Numbered from the stretch's first letter, positions 24,123 to 36,968 are shown. The stretch is DNA of 64,000 nt from Nymphaea colorata (GCF_008831285.2 NC_045138.2:31281934-31345933); one strand, 5' to 3'. Notes: generated by a model not told the origin, from the sequence alone. Numbers and translations: made by a program.

Positions 24123-26141
24123 GAAACGGGTCCGGATCAAAACATGAAAAAGAATGGATTTGATTAATCCGTATCAGATCCAAGATCCAAATGGAGTCGG
24201 ACCAACTACGACCAGACAAGAATGAGGACAGAAACAGAAAAAAGGAAGGCAATGGCTAATTTGAGAGGGACAGAAAAACTGGAGAGAGAAAGAGGGACCA
24301 ATTCACCAAAAGAGTCCTTTCAGGCGTTCCGCCCGTTAATTGGAAAAAAGGAGTGAAAACAGAGAATCTCTCTCTCTCTCCTCTCTGTCTCTTTCTCTCT
24401 CTCTCTTATTCTGAGGGGAAGCTAGAGAGGAAGAGAGCCAGAAGGAGAGGAAGGACACCCATTTGCTGAAGGGTTGAGGAAGAAGGAGATGAACAAGTAG
24501 TGGATTTCTTAGACGAGGAAAGAAAAAAAGAAGAAGAAGAACGGAGCAGGATCTAAATCATTTTTCTTTTCAGTATTTATCTGTATCTAGTTTCATCGGG
24601 TGGAGAGTGCTTCAGATCCTTCAGGTATCTCGCTGTCCTTTTGTTTCTTTCTTTTCCTTTTGTTTTGGGGGTTTGGAGAACTGAGTTACTAAATGGTTTT
24701 CATTTTTTTCTAATCAAGTTCTTTGACGGTTGATTGTGAAAAATGGCTGCCCATCGCTGGCCATCGTTTCTACTCTTCTTTGTCAATTTTTTTTTTATTG
24801 GGATTGTACTTCTGTTTTAGGCAGTTCTTGGATTGCAGGGGGGTGAGTTCTTCCCCCCACCCCTTCTCTCTCTCTTTTTTGGATACGTAATTTCAATGAT
24901 GGCAACCTGATTAAGGTTCTGTCTTTTCAAGTGGGGTTCTTTATTTTGGTGGAAGTGATGTAAAAGCCTTTTGGGTTGGTTTTCAATATTATCTTTTTGC
25001 TTTTTTTTTTTTTTCTTCTTCTCTTTGGCGTTTTTTCTCCCTTTTTTGAATTTGGGGATCCTGAGGTTTCAGCTGCACCTTGTACGTTTGGCATTTATTA
25101 GGGTATTTTTATTAATTTTTGTTGGATTATTTGCTCCATCTGAACAAATTAAAGTGGTATTGGTTGGGATTCTTTTTCTTTCTCGGGTTCTTCATTAGAT
25201 TTTTTTTGTTCGTCTTCGAGGAAGGTTCATTTATTTCTTATCCTCAAGCGTTGGCGCGGTTACTTTGCTTAAAATTTGTTTTAGTATCGAGTTTGAGCCT
25301 CTCTCTCTCTCTATCTTTCTCTCTCTCGGGGAATTATCTTGCCATTGTGGTTCTCGGGATTATGAAGACTGTGTTGGGTTTTGATTTCAAATTGACGATT
25401 TGGTAAAGTTGATACATGGTTGAATATGAAGGCCTTAATAGAAATGCATGGACTTATCCGGATAAAATGGGATAAGTTCTTTATTTTTCCCATTATTATG
25501 GAGAAACGAAGCAGATTTGTTTATATTCTTGGACGTCCTTGGTAAGGACATGTACTCAAATACCCGGGGGCTGAAAGCCTGATTAATGTGAAGATCTTGA
25601 ACATAACTTGATTTTATGTGGAATTTGGCGAGAATTTTTTGCGAGCCATATGAATATCCTAACTGTCATGTGACTCCCATAACCAAAATTTATGTCGAGT
25701 CAATGTCTTGGAAGCCTCAGATTCTCCCATTCTTTTGTGAAGTTTATGCCTGTTATGTTTTTCATGCTCATTCGGGTAGCACAGGATATCATACAAGTGT
25801 GACAGAGCTGTTTATTGTATTCTGAGTCCCGATTGAACATTTTTGCTGCTTTTTTTCTTTTTGCTTCCTCTTGTAGCATGTAGTACTTACTTACTTACAA
25901 GTTACAATATATTTTTCTTCTTTTTAACTTCAGAATAGTGTATTTGCACCGGACAGCTTATCTTGAAGTGATGAGTTGATTTTTAGTCTTCTCACACCGT
26001 GGATGTTGGCAGCGATCGTATATCAGAAGTTGACCGTATATACACAGGAGTGATTTAATTTTCATCCTATAAGAAGCAGTCAGGGCTTGGGAGATTGATG
26101 AAATGTCGTCTCTATGTGTTACTCTTTGATACCGTGTTGGC
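24123..26141 (+). other. Promoter and 5' untranslated region of the RING-H2 gene with a probable leader intron
   Basis: A CT-rich tract (24368-24412) and GA-rich sequence precede a plausible leader exon ending at about 24623, where CCTTCAG is followed by GTATCT. A plausible acceptor, TTTTTAACTTCAG, ends at 25933, about 210 bp before the start codon. The implied leader intron is T-rich, about 1.3 kb, and contains a CT run near 25298-25327. Its open frames (24971-25198, 25119-25406) are T-rich and unconvincing. I see no clear TATA box. Confidence 0.5.
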
Positions 26142-27886
26142 ATGTCCATGGATGTTTCCCCTTATGAAATAGGTTCTGAAGAGCAGAGTGAGAGACATCC
26201 TTTGTTAATGGAAAGGACAGTAGGTTCATCAGATCATGAGCATGTTATAAATGTAATGCAGGGTACCGCAACTCCATCAAGCTCTCATGACGATCTAAAC
26301 AGCTTAGACTCATCACATGAGGATAGGTCGCCTACTGACAGTACACAGGTCCAACACCCTCCATCTTCATCTACCTTGTCTTCTTCAAGAAACAGTTCAT
26401 TCCTGAGAAGAGGTGATAATTATGGCCGCCGACACAGAAGTCCTCTCAACTCAGGGTTGTGGATTTCAGTTGAACTTGTAATTGCAGTTAGCCAGATAAT
26501 TGCGTCGGTAATTGTTTTGTCACTGTCAAGACATGAGAAACCAAAGGCTCCACTGTTTGTCTGGGTTGTGGGTTATGCTTCTGGCTGTCTTGCTACCCTT
26601 CCACTTCTTTATTGGAGGTACATCACACGTAATCGTTTCGCGGAACAGGACTCAGCTCAGATGCATGTGGATTCTAATCGGGATAACCCTTCTCTGGAAT
26701 CAGCTTCTTATGCTGTGATGTCAACTCCTCAAGCTCCTGAAGCTGAAGTGCATCATAGAACCACTTCAAACTCATGGATTGATCAACATGCAAACCCTAG
26801 AAGCACAAGGTAATATTGGAAATATGCTTGTGAACCGCAGGCATGATCCTGACTTCAATTACTTTTGATTTGTGAAACTGGACATGCTATGGTTGCAACT
26901 AAGTATAGTCTAGCAATGATTGTCATTCATTCTGTCAGGTGAATGCAGGTACGAGTGTGGGTACGGCAAACATACACACACACACACACATGAAAGAAGC
27001 TTACATGTTGATATATCAAAAACTATATGTATTATGTAATGTTAAGTATGGATTATTATACCTGCAAATATAAATATCTGCATTGAGAGTTGTGCTGGCA
27101 TAGGCATGGTACCTGCACTCCAGTTGACTTTCGTGTGGTGGTCTATATGTGGGATCTATATGATGTGACGTTTATTCAACCTTAGAGAGTGAAAGTTTTC
27201 TACACTTTAAACTATAGCTAATCGCAATTTATCAGCCACTATATATGAAGAGAAGAGGTCTGAGAGTGTTGAAATAACAATTATTTGTGATGCAGATTGC
27301 GTTAGTAACTTAGTATGAATTCAGGAAATAATGTGGACCATATTTTGATGAAAGTAGAGCAGATTGATAATGGCATTTGCTATTATTATCTCTTTCAAAA
27401 TTAGGTGAACTCAAACACTGTGGAGTGTCAGTTTATGGTGTTCATAGATGAGGGGAGGGATTTGATATCTTTGGGACTTTGAAGTATGAAACCAGTTGTC
27501 ATGAAGTTGTGACAGAATAGAAAAACTCCCTGATTTGGGATATTATTGTATACTGATAAGATTAGAGGTTTGTATAAACTTAAGCTTGGCGTTCATGTCT
27601 TTATATATTCATGCTGGCTGTCATAAAGTAACAGTTTGTTGAGAATGTAGAATAGAAATGTGATATCTGAGGAAGGGAATTTACTGTGGGAAGCTGTAGA
27701 AATATCACATACTGTAGGCACTACTGACTTCTTCTGTACTTAGAAGGCCTACTGCCTTAGGAGCTTTATGAAAGATGCGCAGGCTGAGTTTTTCAACTAA
27801 TTTCGGTGATGTTTGGAAAAATTCAAATGGTATGTCACATGGGTGCAGCGTGCTGCAAACTGATGGGTGTGAGTGCAGCAAGGGGG

Positions 27887-27954
<68 letters not shown>

Positions 27955-30900
27955 ATACAAAGTCACATTCTAGATTCCAAACTCTGTAGCATTCTATTTC
28001 TTCTATGTAATATATATACCCTGGAGTTTGTTTTTAGATTTTAAGATCTTACTCATAACAGAAGTAGGTATATTAAACAAGTAGTTTTTATATATCTAGT
28101 ATTATATATTTATAACTGTATGAATATGTAGATCTTATAAGCAGCATATATATATCACAGAACTGATTAACGAAACTTATGCAATTAATACATATAGGAA
28201 AACATGTTCTCATATTAAAAAAACCTATAAACAGCAATAAGCTAATAGCATATATGACCATATGGCATATGCAATACATAAAGTTACAATGAGCATATAA
28301 TATCTAGTATTAAACTGCAATGCAGTAAAATACTAAAAACAGTATGACAGATGCAGCAAAACTAAAAAAGCTGAAAAACAGAAGCATCATTTCTTAAAAA
28401 CAATAAAAAAGGACAAAACTGACACCCGTGCGGTTCATGTCCACAGCACCTGGCACTGTGTCGGAGGTGCACCCGCACTTGCACCTGAGTTGCGTCGAGT
28501 CGGGTGCTTTTGCTGTTTTGGTGAGTCCGTGTGACATTGTCAAATGGAAGGCAATGACTCTTCATTTTAGATGTCCTGATCATCGTGTTAATGCATCTCA
28601 AGTTTCTGTGAGTATGGGGTGGGAAAAGCAAGATACAAGAAATTGACTAAAATGTAGACTGAGTGTCAAACTTGCAGTCCAATGTTTGTTTACACTATTG
28701 TAACATTGGGATGTAAGTGTCCCGATAGTATATTTGGACACTCTGTCAAAGCCAAACAAATTAGAGGGAAGTACATCTCTGAACATTTTTCTTATGTTCC
28801 TTTTTTGGAAGCAAAAAGGTGGTTTACAAATCCTTCTTCCAATTCAAACCTGTTTTTAGTTACTAACAGTTGATACTTTTGTGTGAATTAGATTTTCACA
28901 ACCACTGGTCTCCTCAGTTTCTCTTTTTTGCTCTTCTGCTTATAGTAGCTCATCCAATAGGTGCTGTTTTAATGTTGTAAAGCATTCCCTATGCAGGAGT
29001 TTAAACCAAGAGGGACACTGGCTTCCTACAAAATGGAATAGCGTTAGCATGTGTTTTTAAGTATAATACATTAATAGCTGTTCATTTGAAAAAAAATGTA
29101 AATTTTTATTGATAAAGGGGAGACACTCATAATACTCTCTTTTGAGAGAGAGATTTTTTTTCCTATTTTGGGTTGGTCTTTCTTTTTTTTTTTTTGGGGG
29201 GGGGGGGGGGGTCGGGAGGGGAAGAGGCAATGGGTATTGAGCCATTTTTTTTTTTGTTTATGGTTCTGAATTGAGCCATAAACAAGAAAGAAAAGGGGAT
29301 ACTCCTCTGTGTGTGTGTGAGAGAGAGAGAGAATCCACCATGGTACTTTTTTAAAATCAAAAGGGGCTTAAGGAAGCTCCCAAAAAAGAAAAAATAAATG
29401 AACATTTTTGCCTTATAAGAAAAGAAGGTAAATCAATGGTTGTGCCTAATTAGGGTGGTTACTGTCCATCCTGACCTCATTAAAATATTTTGGTTGGGAG
29501 CACTAATGTGGCTCCAGCATTAGGTATCTCCAAGGAGATATCTCATCCCTTTTTTAAAGATGTGCTGGTGATTAGCTGCCTACTTTTATTCTCATCCAAC
29601 ATGCTTAACTAATGTAACACAGGCATAATGTGGTGAACTTGTAAGCTTTATAGCAATCCCTAAACTTTTCTTTTTTGTGGAAAAGTAGGAAGATAATGAT
29701 TGAGAAATTCAAGGAGTTACATATCTTCTAACATGAAAAAACTTGATGAAAAAATTAATGAGCCTACCCTGACACCTTTGGAAATGAATGAATCATGGAT
29801 GAGTAACAATTTCCTTTCGGGCATTGAAGAGCAAAGCAATTTCAATTCCTTACTTTTCTCTCACTTTATTTTCATGCATTTAGCCTCAATATTTCCTTCC
29901 ATGTGCATTTCCTTAGACAAGGGGCTTTATATTTCGTGTACTCCATGGTTCTTCTTCAAGTACTTACAGTGAATCTCATGATGCATTGACAGAATCGGTG
30001 TTCTAGTAGACCACTTTAAAATGGCACTTGATTGCTTTTTTGCTGTTTGGTTTGTTGTTGGCAATGTCTGGATCTTTGGTGGGCATTCCTCTTCTTCCGA
30101 AGCCCCAAACTTGTACAGGTACTCATGCAGTTTCTCTCTCTGTCTTACCAACTGGTTTGTAGCATAGCTGTTAGGACCTGTGGCATGTGGACACTGCAGC
30201 TTAGGTTCAATTCCCATGCGTATTAGCCTCTGATCGGCATTGAGAGTATGAGGGCTGGGGGTGTAGTCCTGCGGCCTTTCTGGAAGGCTGGGGTTGTAGT
30301 TGTGCCCCTCCCCCGACCCTCTCTCTCTCTCTCTCTCTCTCTCTCACTTATCGTGTTGTGTCATCCTCCAGGTTATGTATAGTATTTCTGACCTTCAGTT
30401 GCATTGGGTATGCTATGCCATTTATTCTCTGTGCAACAATCTGTTGCTGCTTGCCTTGCATCATCTCTATTCTTGGTTTCCGGGAGGATCAATCTTACAA
30501 CAGAGGAGCTACAGAAGAAGCTATTAATGCTCTTCCAAGTTACAAATTCAAGGCAAAAGGTGGACAACGAAGAACCGAGGATGAGAATGAAATTGATTCT
30601 GATGGTCTAGGCGATGGTGGTACTATAGCAGTTGGTACAGAAAGGGAGAGATTGGTTTCAGCAGAGGATGCGGTAAGCATCACTGGTTTATAACTGACTT
30701 TAGCCAACTTGCTTGACCTCACCTTACAAATTTTTAGTCAAACGAGAATCCTTATAGTTGTCACCCTGGCTGTAGCAGAAAAGCCAAAAGCTTGTGTCAT
30801 GGTTCTTCTTAGTGAATTTTGGATATCTAGGGGTGTGAGCTTGTTATGGTTCTCCATCGTGTCACCAAGTTCATAAATGATTTCTGACAGAGAAGTCATT

Positions 30901-31529
30901 TACTTTGTTAGTGAGGACTTGGGACCAGACCCATAGTGTCTTTATAGCACAGGCGAACCTACTCCCTAGCTTTTCAATAAAAGAGTAAACTCATGAACTC
31001 AAGTTGGCTAGACGAGTTGGTAAAAATTGAATTTTAGTGAGTGATTTCACTATCTTTCATTGCATGAATGAGAGAGCTTATAGTAAATGGAGAACTAATG
31101 TTTCCACACTATATTTTTCTTATTCTTCACGCCATATCCATCTGTATATCAGGTGTAGCAGTCCTCTAGAATAAAATTCCATATTTAGCTAACCATGGTC
31201 TTTGTTTGTTTCACACAAGTTCCATCACCTAAATATAAAGCAGAGGTTCTGTGGATTGTTCAAGCTTGACCTGAAGAGTGTGTCCTGTGCAGGTCTGCTG
31301 TATTTGCTTGGCAAAGTACGTCAACAACGATGAATTGCGAGAGCTACCATGTGCACATTTTTTCCATGTGGAATGTGTTGACAAGTGGCTGAAGATCAAT
31401 GCACTATGTCCACTCTGTAAGCATGAGGTTGGTATCAGCACTAGCTCTACAGATGATCTAAACTTTGATGCGAACCATGGGGAGCAGAGAGTAGGAACTG
31501 TGATCACTGGTGCTTATGCAATGGTCTAG
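26142..31529 (+). CDS. Membrane RING-H2 E3 ubiquitin-protein ligase (At1g12760/At4g11680-like), four coding exons
   Basis: Exons: 26142-26809, 29993-30118, 30372-30672 and 31293-31529, all GT-AG and frame-consistent, giving 443 residues. The N-terminal 100 residues are Ser-rich and polar (HPLLM near 19-23). Hydrophobic segments lie at about 106-129, 137-160, 233-252 and 266-300. An acidic linker follows. The C-terminal RING-H2 uses Cys367, Cys370, Cys385, His387, His390, Cys393, Cys404 and Cys407, complete for binding two zinc ions. The last exon carries the whole RING, so skipping it would remove the ligase module. This layout (polar N-terminus, about four membrane spans, C-terminal RING) matches a plant family annotated as E3 ligases; RING-H2 domains recruit E2-ubiquitin. 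The substrate and the membrane cannot be told from sequence. A second in-frame Met at 26148 is equally possible as the start. Confidence 0.9.
27891..27953. repeat. Compound (AC)n(AT)n microsatellite
   Basis: An ACAC run of about 35 bp passes into ATAC and then AT units. It lies in intron 1 of the RING-H2 gene. Confidence 0.95.
29181..29211. repeat. T-run followed by a run of 16 G
   Basis: About fifteen T are followed directly by sixteen consecutive G (29196-29211) in the sense strand of intron 1. The G-run could form a quadruplex in DNA or RNA. It is also a place where sequencing length errors are likely. Confidence 0.9.
30140..30350 (+). mobile_element. Probable tRNA-derived SINE filling RING-H2 intron 2
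   Basis: An A-box-like TAGCATAGCTG at 30160 and a perfect B box GGTTCAATTCC at 30204-30214 lie 44 bp apart, the spacing of an internal RNA polymerase III promoter in a tRNA. A GC-rich body unlike the AT-rich surroundings follows, then a (TC)n tail at 30320-30345. The sequence takes up most of the 253-bp intron (30119-30371). I did not find a clear target-site duplication because both sides are CT-rich. A decayed tRNA gene is the alternative, but the long non-tRNA body favours a SINE. Confidence 0.5.
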
Positions 31530-32177
31530 GACGCCTTGTCTCTGTCTCATCAAACCCCAGAAACCCACATTATCGTGGGCCATATCAGTAGCAAGATGGA
31601 TCATCTGAACTTTTGCGGAGAAACTTGCATTAGATACCCACATTCCAGAGGTTGTCCATTAATCAGCTTCAGCTGTTGGAGTGTCGTCATCAGAGTTGAT
31701 CTGTTGGGCATGTGGATGGGGTAGATTCTGTACTATTGGATCCAACCTTGGGCAGCAGACAGTGGCGGAGGGTGGGGTATGTTTTGTGTGTGCCTGGTGG
31801 CCCCTGACCTTCTTCCCATTGTCCTGCTGCTTGTTGCGTACCTCATAGCTTGCCATCGAAGTGTGGGTGAAGAAATCTGTGAGTACGTCTCCAACATTTT
31901 GTATGTCCCAAGTCATAAAGCTACAAACGGAAGATGGGTTGCCTGCCTTCTATCCTTTTGTATATTATATGATATATCTTGATTATCAAGTTTTTACCCT
32001 CTCTTTCTCTCCAATTTCCATCTGCTGTCTCTTCGAGAATTACGAAACAACATTATCGTAAATCTAGTACGAAACGTATGTAGCAGGTTTTGTTAGAATA
32101 TCATGTTTTTATCATGACCAAGTTGTCGTTTACTTTGAAAATCATAAAATTTCTTGACCAAGTTGTCTTCTTAAAAG
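31530..32177 (+). other. RING-H2 3' untranslated region and downstream flank
   Basis: The sequence after the TAG stop at 31527-31529 is less AT-rich than intergenic DNA up to about 31970, consistent with a 3' UTR. Open frames on either strand here are short and unrecognised. Confidence 0.5.
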
Positions 32178-32499
32178 TAGGGCTGCACAAGAGTTTAGCC
32201 AACTCGGGCTTGAAAAAACTTTTGACTCGTTTATAAACGAGCCGAGCTTACAAAGGTATTTGAAACGATAAACAAGTCAAGTTCAAGTTTTAGGAATTCA
32301 ACTTGTTTATGCTTGACTCGCAAACTGATATTATATATAATATTATTAAAATTGGTTTTACAAGTTACACGAGTTAAATGAGTTAAACGAGTCGAGTTTG
32401 GGTTCGATTTTGTGTAGTTGAGTTGAGCTCGAACTTGTTATAAGGAAGGAGCTCGGCTTGAGTTCGAGCCGAACTCGAGTCGGCTCGTGTGCAACCCTA
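32178..32499. mobile_element. hAT-like MITE, 322 bp, same family as 23735-24122
   Basis: The ends are TAGGGCTGCACAAGAG and, on the other strand, TAGGGTTGCACACGAG, 14 of 16 identical. The flanking octamers are CTTAAAAG and CTTAAGAG, a 7/8 target duplication. The interior is rich in GAGTTCGAGC and ACTCGTTTATAAACGAG-type text. No coding capacity. It lies about 650 bp downstream of the RING-H2 stop codon. Confidence 0.75.
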
Positions 32500-32640
32500 C
32501 TTAAGAGAGAAAGACACTTCGTTAATATGAGGAAACAATTCAGTTTGCTTGATTTTGAGAGTATTTCCGTCTCTTCAAATATAATTTTTTTTTTCAATTT
32601 AATTTTATCTCTTTAAAAAAATCCACAATTCATTTAATTT

Positions 32641-32642
<2 letters not shown>

Positions 32643-32688
<46 letters not shown>
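32643..32688. repeat. (AT)n microsatellite
   Basis: An AT run of about 46 bp followed by a short (GA)n run. Confidence 0.95.
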
Positions 32689-32690
<2 letters not shown>

Positions 32691-33254
32691 AGAGAAAGAG
32701 AGAGAGAGTAATTGTTGAATACTAGACCGGTAGACCGGACCACTTGGGTAAAGGTTAAAAACTAGGCCGTTTAAATTTTCATTAAAAAATATTTTAAATA
32801 AAAACTGAAGATCACAATGTGCTTATAAACACCAATTCAATATGAATCATTCTTTATCTAAGTCATTTTTGTAAAGAATGTGTTTTTTTTTCCTACCATC
32901 AAAATATTGACGTCATAAGAGACCGTTCATTTTTAAATTATTAGAAAAGCATTACTAAAGTAAAAAAAGTGACTTAATATATGTGTTTCATCAAATCACT
33001 CTTAAGATGATATCTGTGAGGTCAGATTATATAAAAAAAAACTTTGATAATTAATATTAATATGTCTGGTTTTGGACGGAGAAGTCCTGCTTTTTACAAC
33101 ACAAGGCCTGATTCATTGCATTGGGCAGATTTAATCACATCTGCCTAATCCATTACATCAAAATGGTTGTAATTGGATGAAGCTCAAGATAGCTATACTC
33201 GGTTGGAGAGCAGTTTGTAGTGGAGCAACACTCGGTTGGAGAGCCTGCATGAGC

Positions 33255-33258
<4 letters not shown>

Positions 33259-33315
<57 letters not shown>
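33259..33315. repeat. Compound (CT)n(AT)n microsatellite
   Basis: About 26 bp of CT units pass directly into about 28 bp of AT units. Confidence 0.93.
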
Positions 33316-33318
<3 letters not shown>

Positions 33319-34946
33319 GTTGGGAATATAATGGTATTTTTACCAGTTGATTTTCAGCAATTAGTCCTACTTGGGTGGTTCGTTCACGGATTTTGAAGCA
33401 TTTCACGTATGCGGTTTGATTTCTTGACTGTGAATTGGGTTTGCCCCCTTGAATTGATGGCCCTTTTCTAGTCAAATTAACTTGCATTCAGATGTTCAAA
33501 ATTACAGAGTCTACAAGAAAATTTAATACAAAGTTGGATGACTGCTGGATTCTACAAGAAAATCTAATACAAAGTCGATTACTAAACGCGACGTTTTAAT
33601 TGCTGCCCACCAATCGAATTTTTGTATTTTGCCTTTCTCAAAACTGAATTTGTAAATTGAGCATCCAATGTCATTAAAATCCATAGATCTCGTTTAAACA
33701 GCGATGATCTAATTACAGCACCAGTTTACGTTCATTTTTGCTGCATTACATATCTAAAATGAAGAACGCTACCTCTCATTTGGCTGTCACTGTTTAAGAA
33801 ATTTCATAATATATGCTTCTCCTGAATATCCAACAAAGATAAAGAAAGCATGCAGAAGCTTCAACATGACAAGATTCAAGGCGATACACTTTACCAGATA
33901 AACACATCGTCTCGATAGTCCACAACACGAAAAAAGTTTATGTACAAGAAGAGCACATAATATTTGACAGTATCTAATGGATCTTCAGAAGCTTAAACTC
34001 GCTTCAGAACTAATTTAACAAATTGGAACTTGCAATTTACTCAACTTTTTTTTTTCTCCATGTCTAAAATTTTCCCAAACCACATTCATTCACCTGAACG
34101 TGTTCGGACTACCACCCTTTGGTCCATCTCACATTAGATGCATGAAATAATTGGCTTGGATTGCTTGAGGAGGACTGGAAAAGTAGACACGAGGACAAAC
34201 TTGAGGATGAGCTAATCTCCAAACCGGGAAGAATGGCACGAAGCCTGAATGAGTGCAAATATTTCTCTTTAAGATTTCTATATTCTATACTTGAATATAT
34301 TAAGTTAGTTTATAGGATCATATTCGTTTGGGAACCTTTGTAATTTTTTGGTGGTTAACTAGATTAAGTAATGACATGCCCAGCCTGCCCAGCCATTAAT
34401 CTTTCATGCAATTATCATCATTTTCTCCTTTTATCAGTTTTCTTAATGTTCTCTGCTGAGAAATCTCATATGAAAAAGGATGAGACATAAGAAACGAAGG
34501 TGGGCATAGTGGGAAGGGCCTCAGGCATGAAGGGCAAGGTCCTCTCAGACTCTTGAGATCAAGAAGAAGAAAAGGCAGACGAACAAATATCAGAGCCTGG
34601 AGGGAGGGGATAGAATACTACCTAATGGCTTTTTTTGGCATGGATGACTGTTGAATGAGATTGACATCAGCCTGTATCCCTCCATTCACCTGAATTGAGA
34701 TTGTCTTTAACAGATTTCTCTTCATCCAGTTATCTGGATAATTTCAGATATTGGTAAGTAATGGTCATAGCTATCTTATTTGCGCAGTGATTGGATTTCC
34801 TCGTGAATCCATCGTCGAATTTGAATCAAGAAACGGTACTGGTGCTTATAAAATGAAGAAAGAAAATTTCCATTGTTATTATTGGATCCCCATTATGTTT
34901 AGATCATACAGTTATTCGGTAAACCGATACAGGATGTTTAATTTGT

Positions 34947-36069
34947 TCATGCAAGGATCCATGCTGCAACGGCCATCGAGCTCAACACAGTTCCGAGACT
35001 GAAGATGTGCGCAACGACTCCTCCGCTCATGGAAAATGCAGCTTCTGGAGGTAGGGCAAATGGAAATGAGGAGGAGGAGAAGGTTGGTTTTGTGTCCAGC
35101 GAAGGCGAAGAAGCTGGAGAAGCTGATTTAATGAAAGCTGCCGGCTTTTGCGTCTTGAATACAAGGGCGTCGGGAGAATCCGCCGGCAGACCCAAAATGG
35201 CTGCAAATTAACCAAAAGCAGGGACCCTTTAATGTTAGCATTCTTGATCAACACAAGGATGACATGAATTAGATTTTACCATTCCAATATTGATTTAAAT
35301 TTGAAGGCATGTTTGGATGACATGCATAAATGTTGTTTCAGATGCAAAACGTCGTCCTCGTTCTTGTCTCGATTGGTTTGCGAAAAACCCAGTTTTGATA
35401 AAACGCTGCTTCAAACACATAAACCAAGTTTCAAACTAAAACTATATAAAAAAAACTAGTTTTCTCACCCAACATCATTTTCAATAGGTATCATCCAAAT
35501 GGAATATGAATTAATAACACAAGGATTTTAACTCAAACGTTATAAAAATTGGTTTCTGAACCAAATCAGCATTTAGGATAGAAATATTGACATAATTACT
35601 TTTGAAATATGAATGATGAAATATATAAAAATCAGTAAAAGTATGAAAACATTCAAAAATTAGTTAAAATTTAACACATGAAACCAATTATAAATCGGCC
35701 AACTCGGACCGATCTTGAGAGAGAGGAACGATTACCTGGGCAGTCTGAGATACCATTGGGGACGCCACAAACCTCCGGTGCCTGCAGCATGTTGGCGTAG
35801 TTTGGGGTGTACCAGCCATTGGTAGTGTTGGCGGAGTCTCGGAGGAACCTGCAGAAGCAGAAATCAAACTTGTCCTTCATCTCCTTGAGACCTTCACAGC
35901 AGGTGGCGTCCGGGGCGGCGCCTTCCGTGTTGACATACTGGCAGGCCACGGCGGAGGTGAACGTAATGGTTATGCAATCGTCCAAGTTCTGCTCCTCTGC
36001 TGATGAGACCACCAAGCCGGCGGCCACAACTAGCAGCACCATCCCGCTCACCATCCAGGAAGAAGCCAT
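34947..36069 (-). CDS. GPI-anchored lipid-transfer-like protein (eight-cysteine), two exons
   Basis: Exon 1 is 36069-35736 and exon 2 is 35200-34947, joined by a phase-1 GT-AG intron (GTAATC ... TTTGCAG), giving 195 residues. Residues 1-24 form a signal peptide. The eight cysteines (32, 43, 57, 58, 71, 73, 101, 110) follow the C-C-CC-CxC-C-C pattern of the plant lipid-transfer/protease-inhibitor superfamily, with Phe between the CxC pair. Exon 2 encodes ILGLPADSPDAL, a Ser/Pro/Lys-rich linker and a hydrophobic C-terminus (AVAAWILA) typical of a GPI-anchor signal, so the mature protein should sit on the outer plasma membrane. Members of the LTPG type bind or move lipids for cuticle or suberin, but this copy's ligand is unknown. 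It has no neighbouring paralogue; its relatives lie at 56.9-62.6 kb. A possible N-glycosylation site is Asn81. Confidence 0.88.
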
Positions 36070-36227
36070 GATTCAAGCCTGCAGCTTTTTCTGATCTTCT
36101 CCTTCCTTCCTTCGCTGCAAGAAACTGCAGGCCGGGGTTGGAGACTGTCCTCCTTCTTCCCCGGTCGCAAGCTTCTTTAGCAGGTGCCTTTCTCCTTCGC
36201 CCTGAGGAATGGGGAGGAGGGGATGCA

Positions 36228-36236
36228 TTTTTATAG
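36228..36236 (-). promoter_or_regulatory. TATA box of the 35-kb lipid-transfer-like gene
   Basis: The minus strand reads GCTATAAAAATGC here, about 160 bp upstream of the ATG. A block reading CTGCTAAAGAAAGGAAC on the minus strand (36301-36318) lies about 75 bp further upstream and resembles blocks in the other three family promoters. Confidence 0.75.
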
Positions 36237-36533
36237 CAGGAGCTGGCGCCGGTCTCGCGAGCCTGCAGTTCATAACAGCCAGTTGTTTTGCCAACTTGTT
36301 GTTCCTTTCTTTAGCAGAGGAACGCCCTGTTCTTTTGGATGTCACCGATGACCAAGGAAACAGAATTAGTTTGAGGAGGAGAACTCGCTTATAGGAGCTG
36401 TGGTTTGTTAACCTGATCAATTCTGATTGAAAACTGATCCAAAACTGCTTAATTATTGATTTAATTTTTTCAACTCAATTTTCATTCTGTTTTTAGAGTT
36501 GTCGTAATGTTTGTTTTTTTATTCATTTAAATG

Positions 36534-36536
<3 letters not shown>

Positions 36537-36602
<66 letters not shown>
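36537..36602. repeat. (AT)n microsatellite
   Basis: An AT run of about 66 bp upstream of the lipid-transfer-like gene, ending in ACACAC. Confidence 0.95.
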
Positions 36603-36610
<8 letters not shown>

Positions 36611-36968
36611 CTACATTTTCTAAAGTTATGGTATTCATACCCATATACCTATGCTTATACCTGAATCATACTAAATTTTCTAAAGTTATATCGGAATCAT
36701 ATTACATTTTTAAAAGTTATATCACATCCATACGCTTATATGGATATACCTATACCCCAACCGTACCCATACCCGTGCGAGCTGGGAGCCGATATTGGCC
36801 GTTTGTTCAGGTCCAGTGTGTACAGAGGAAAACTGAGTGAATGTCCTCTTTTAGGCAATGTTGTTAAAATTGGTTTATAATTGAGTTATTGAGCAAAAGG
36901 ATTCACACAGCCAGCTGAATCAAATTAAAACTGAAACGGTCTGCAAACCTGATCATGTTAAAACTTTA
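36603..36968. other. Intergenic, nothing recognised
   Basis: Contains loosely repeated segments (TATGCTTATACC and CTAAAGTTATA variants at 36630-36750) but no gene. Confidence 0.55.

Larger units (their letters stand above)
26810..29992 (+). other. RING-H2 gene intron 1 (3.2 kb)
   Basis: The intron begins GTAATA and ends TTGACAG. It contains a compound (AC)n(AT)n microsatellite, a T-run joined to a G-run, and near 28430-28510 a GC-richer stretch resembling other dispersed repeats. The small open frames inside (for example 27775-28044 and 29700-29972) show no consistent coding signal. Confidence 0.75.
32500..34946. other. Intergenic, no gene supported
   Basis: AT-rich sequence with an (AT)n tract at 32643-32688 followed by GA units, and a CT-to-AT compound repeat at 33259-33315. 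The frames at 34161-34343 and 34751-35002 have no recognisable content. The right end may include the 3' UTR of the following minus-strand gene. Confidence 0.6.

Noticed and set aside
23804-24252. Minus-strand frames with repeated Ser-Thr-Arg-Leu and Arg-Ile-Asp-Ile-His text
   Set aside because: They are translations of the GAGCTCGA-family repeat. The same peptide text appears in the frame at 52717-52920.
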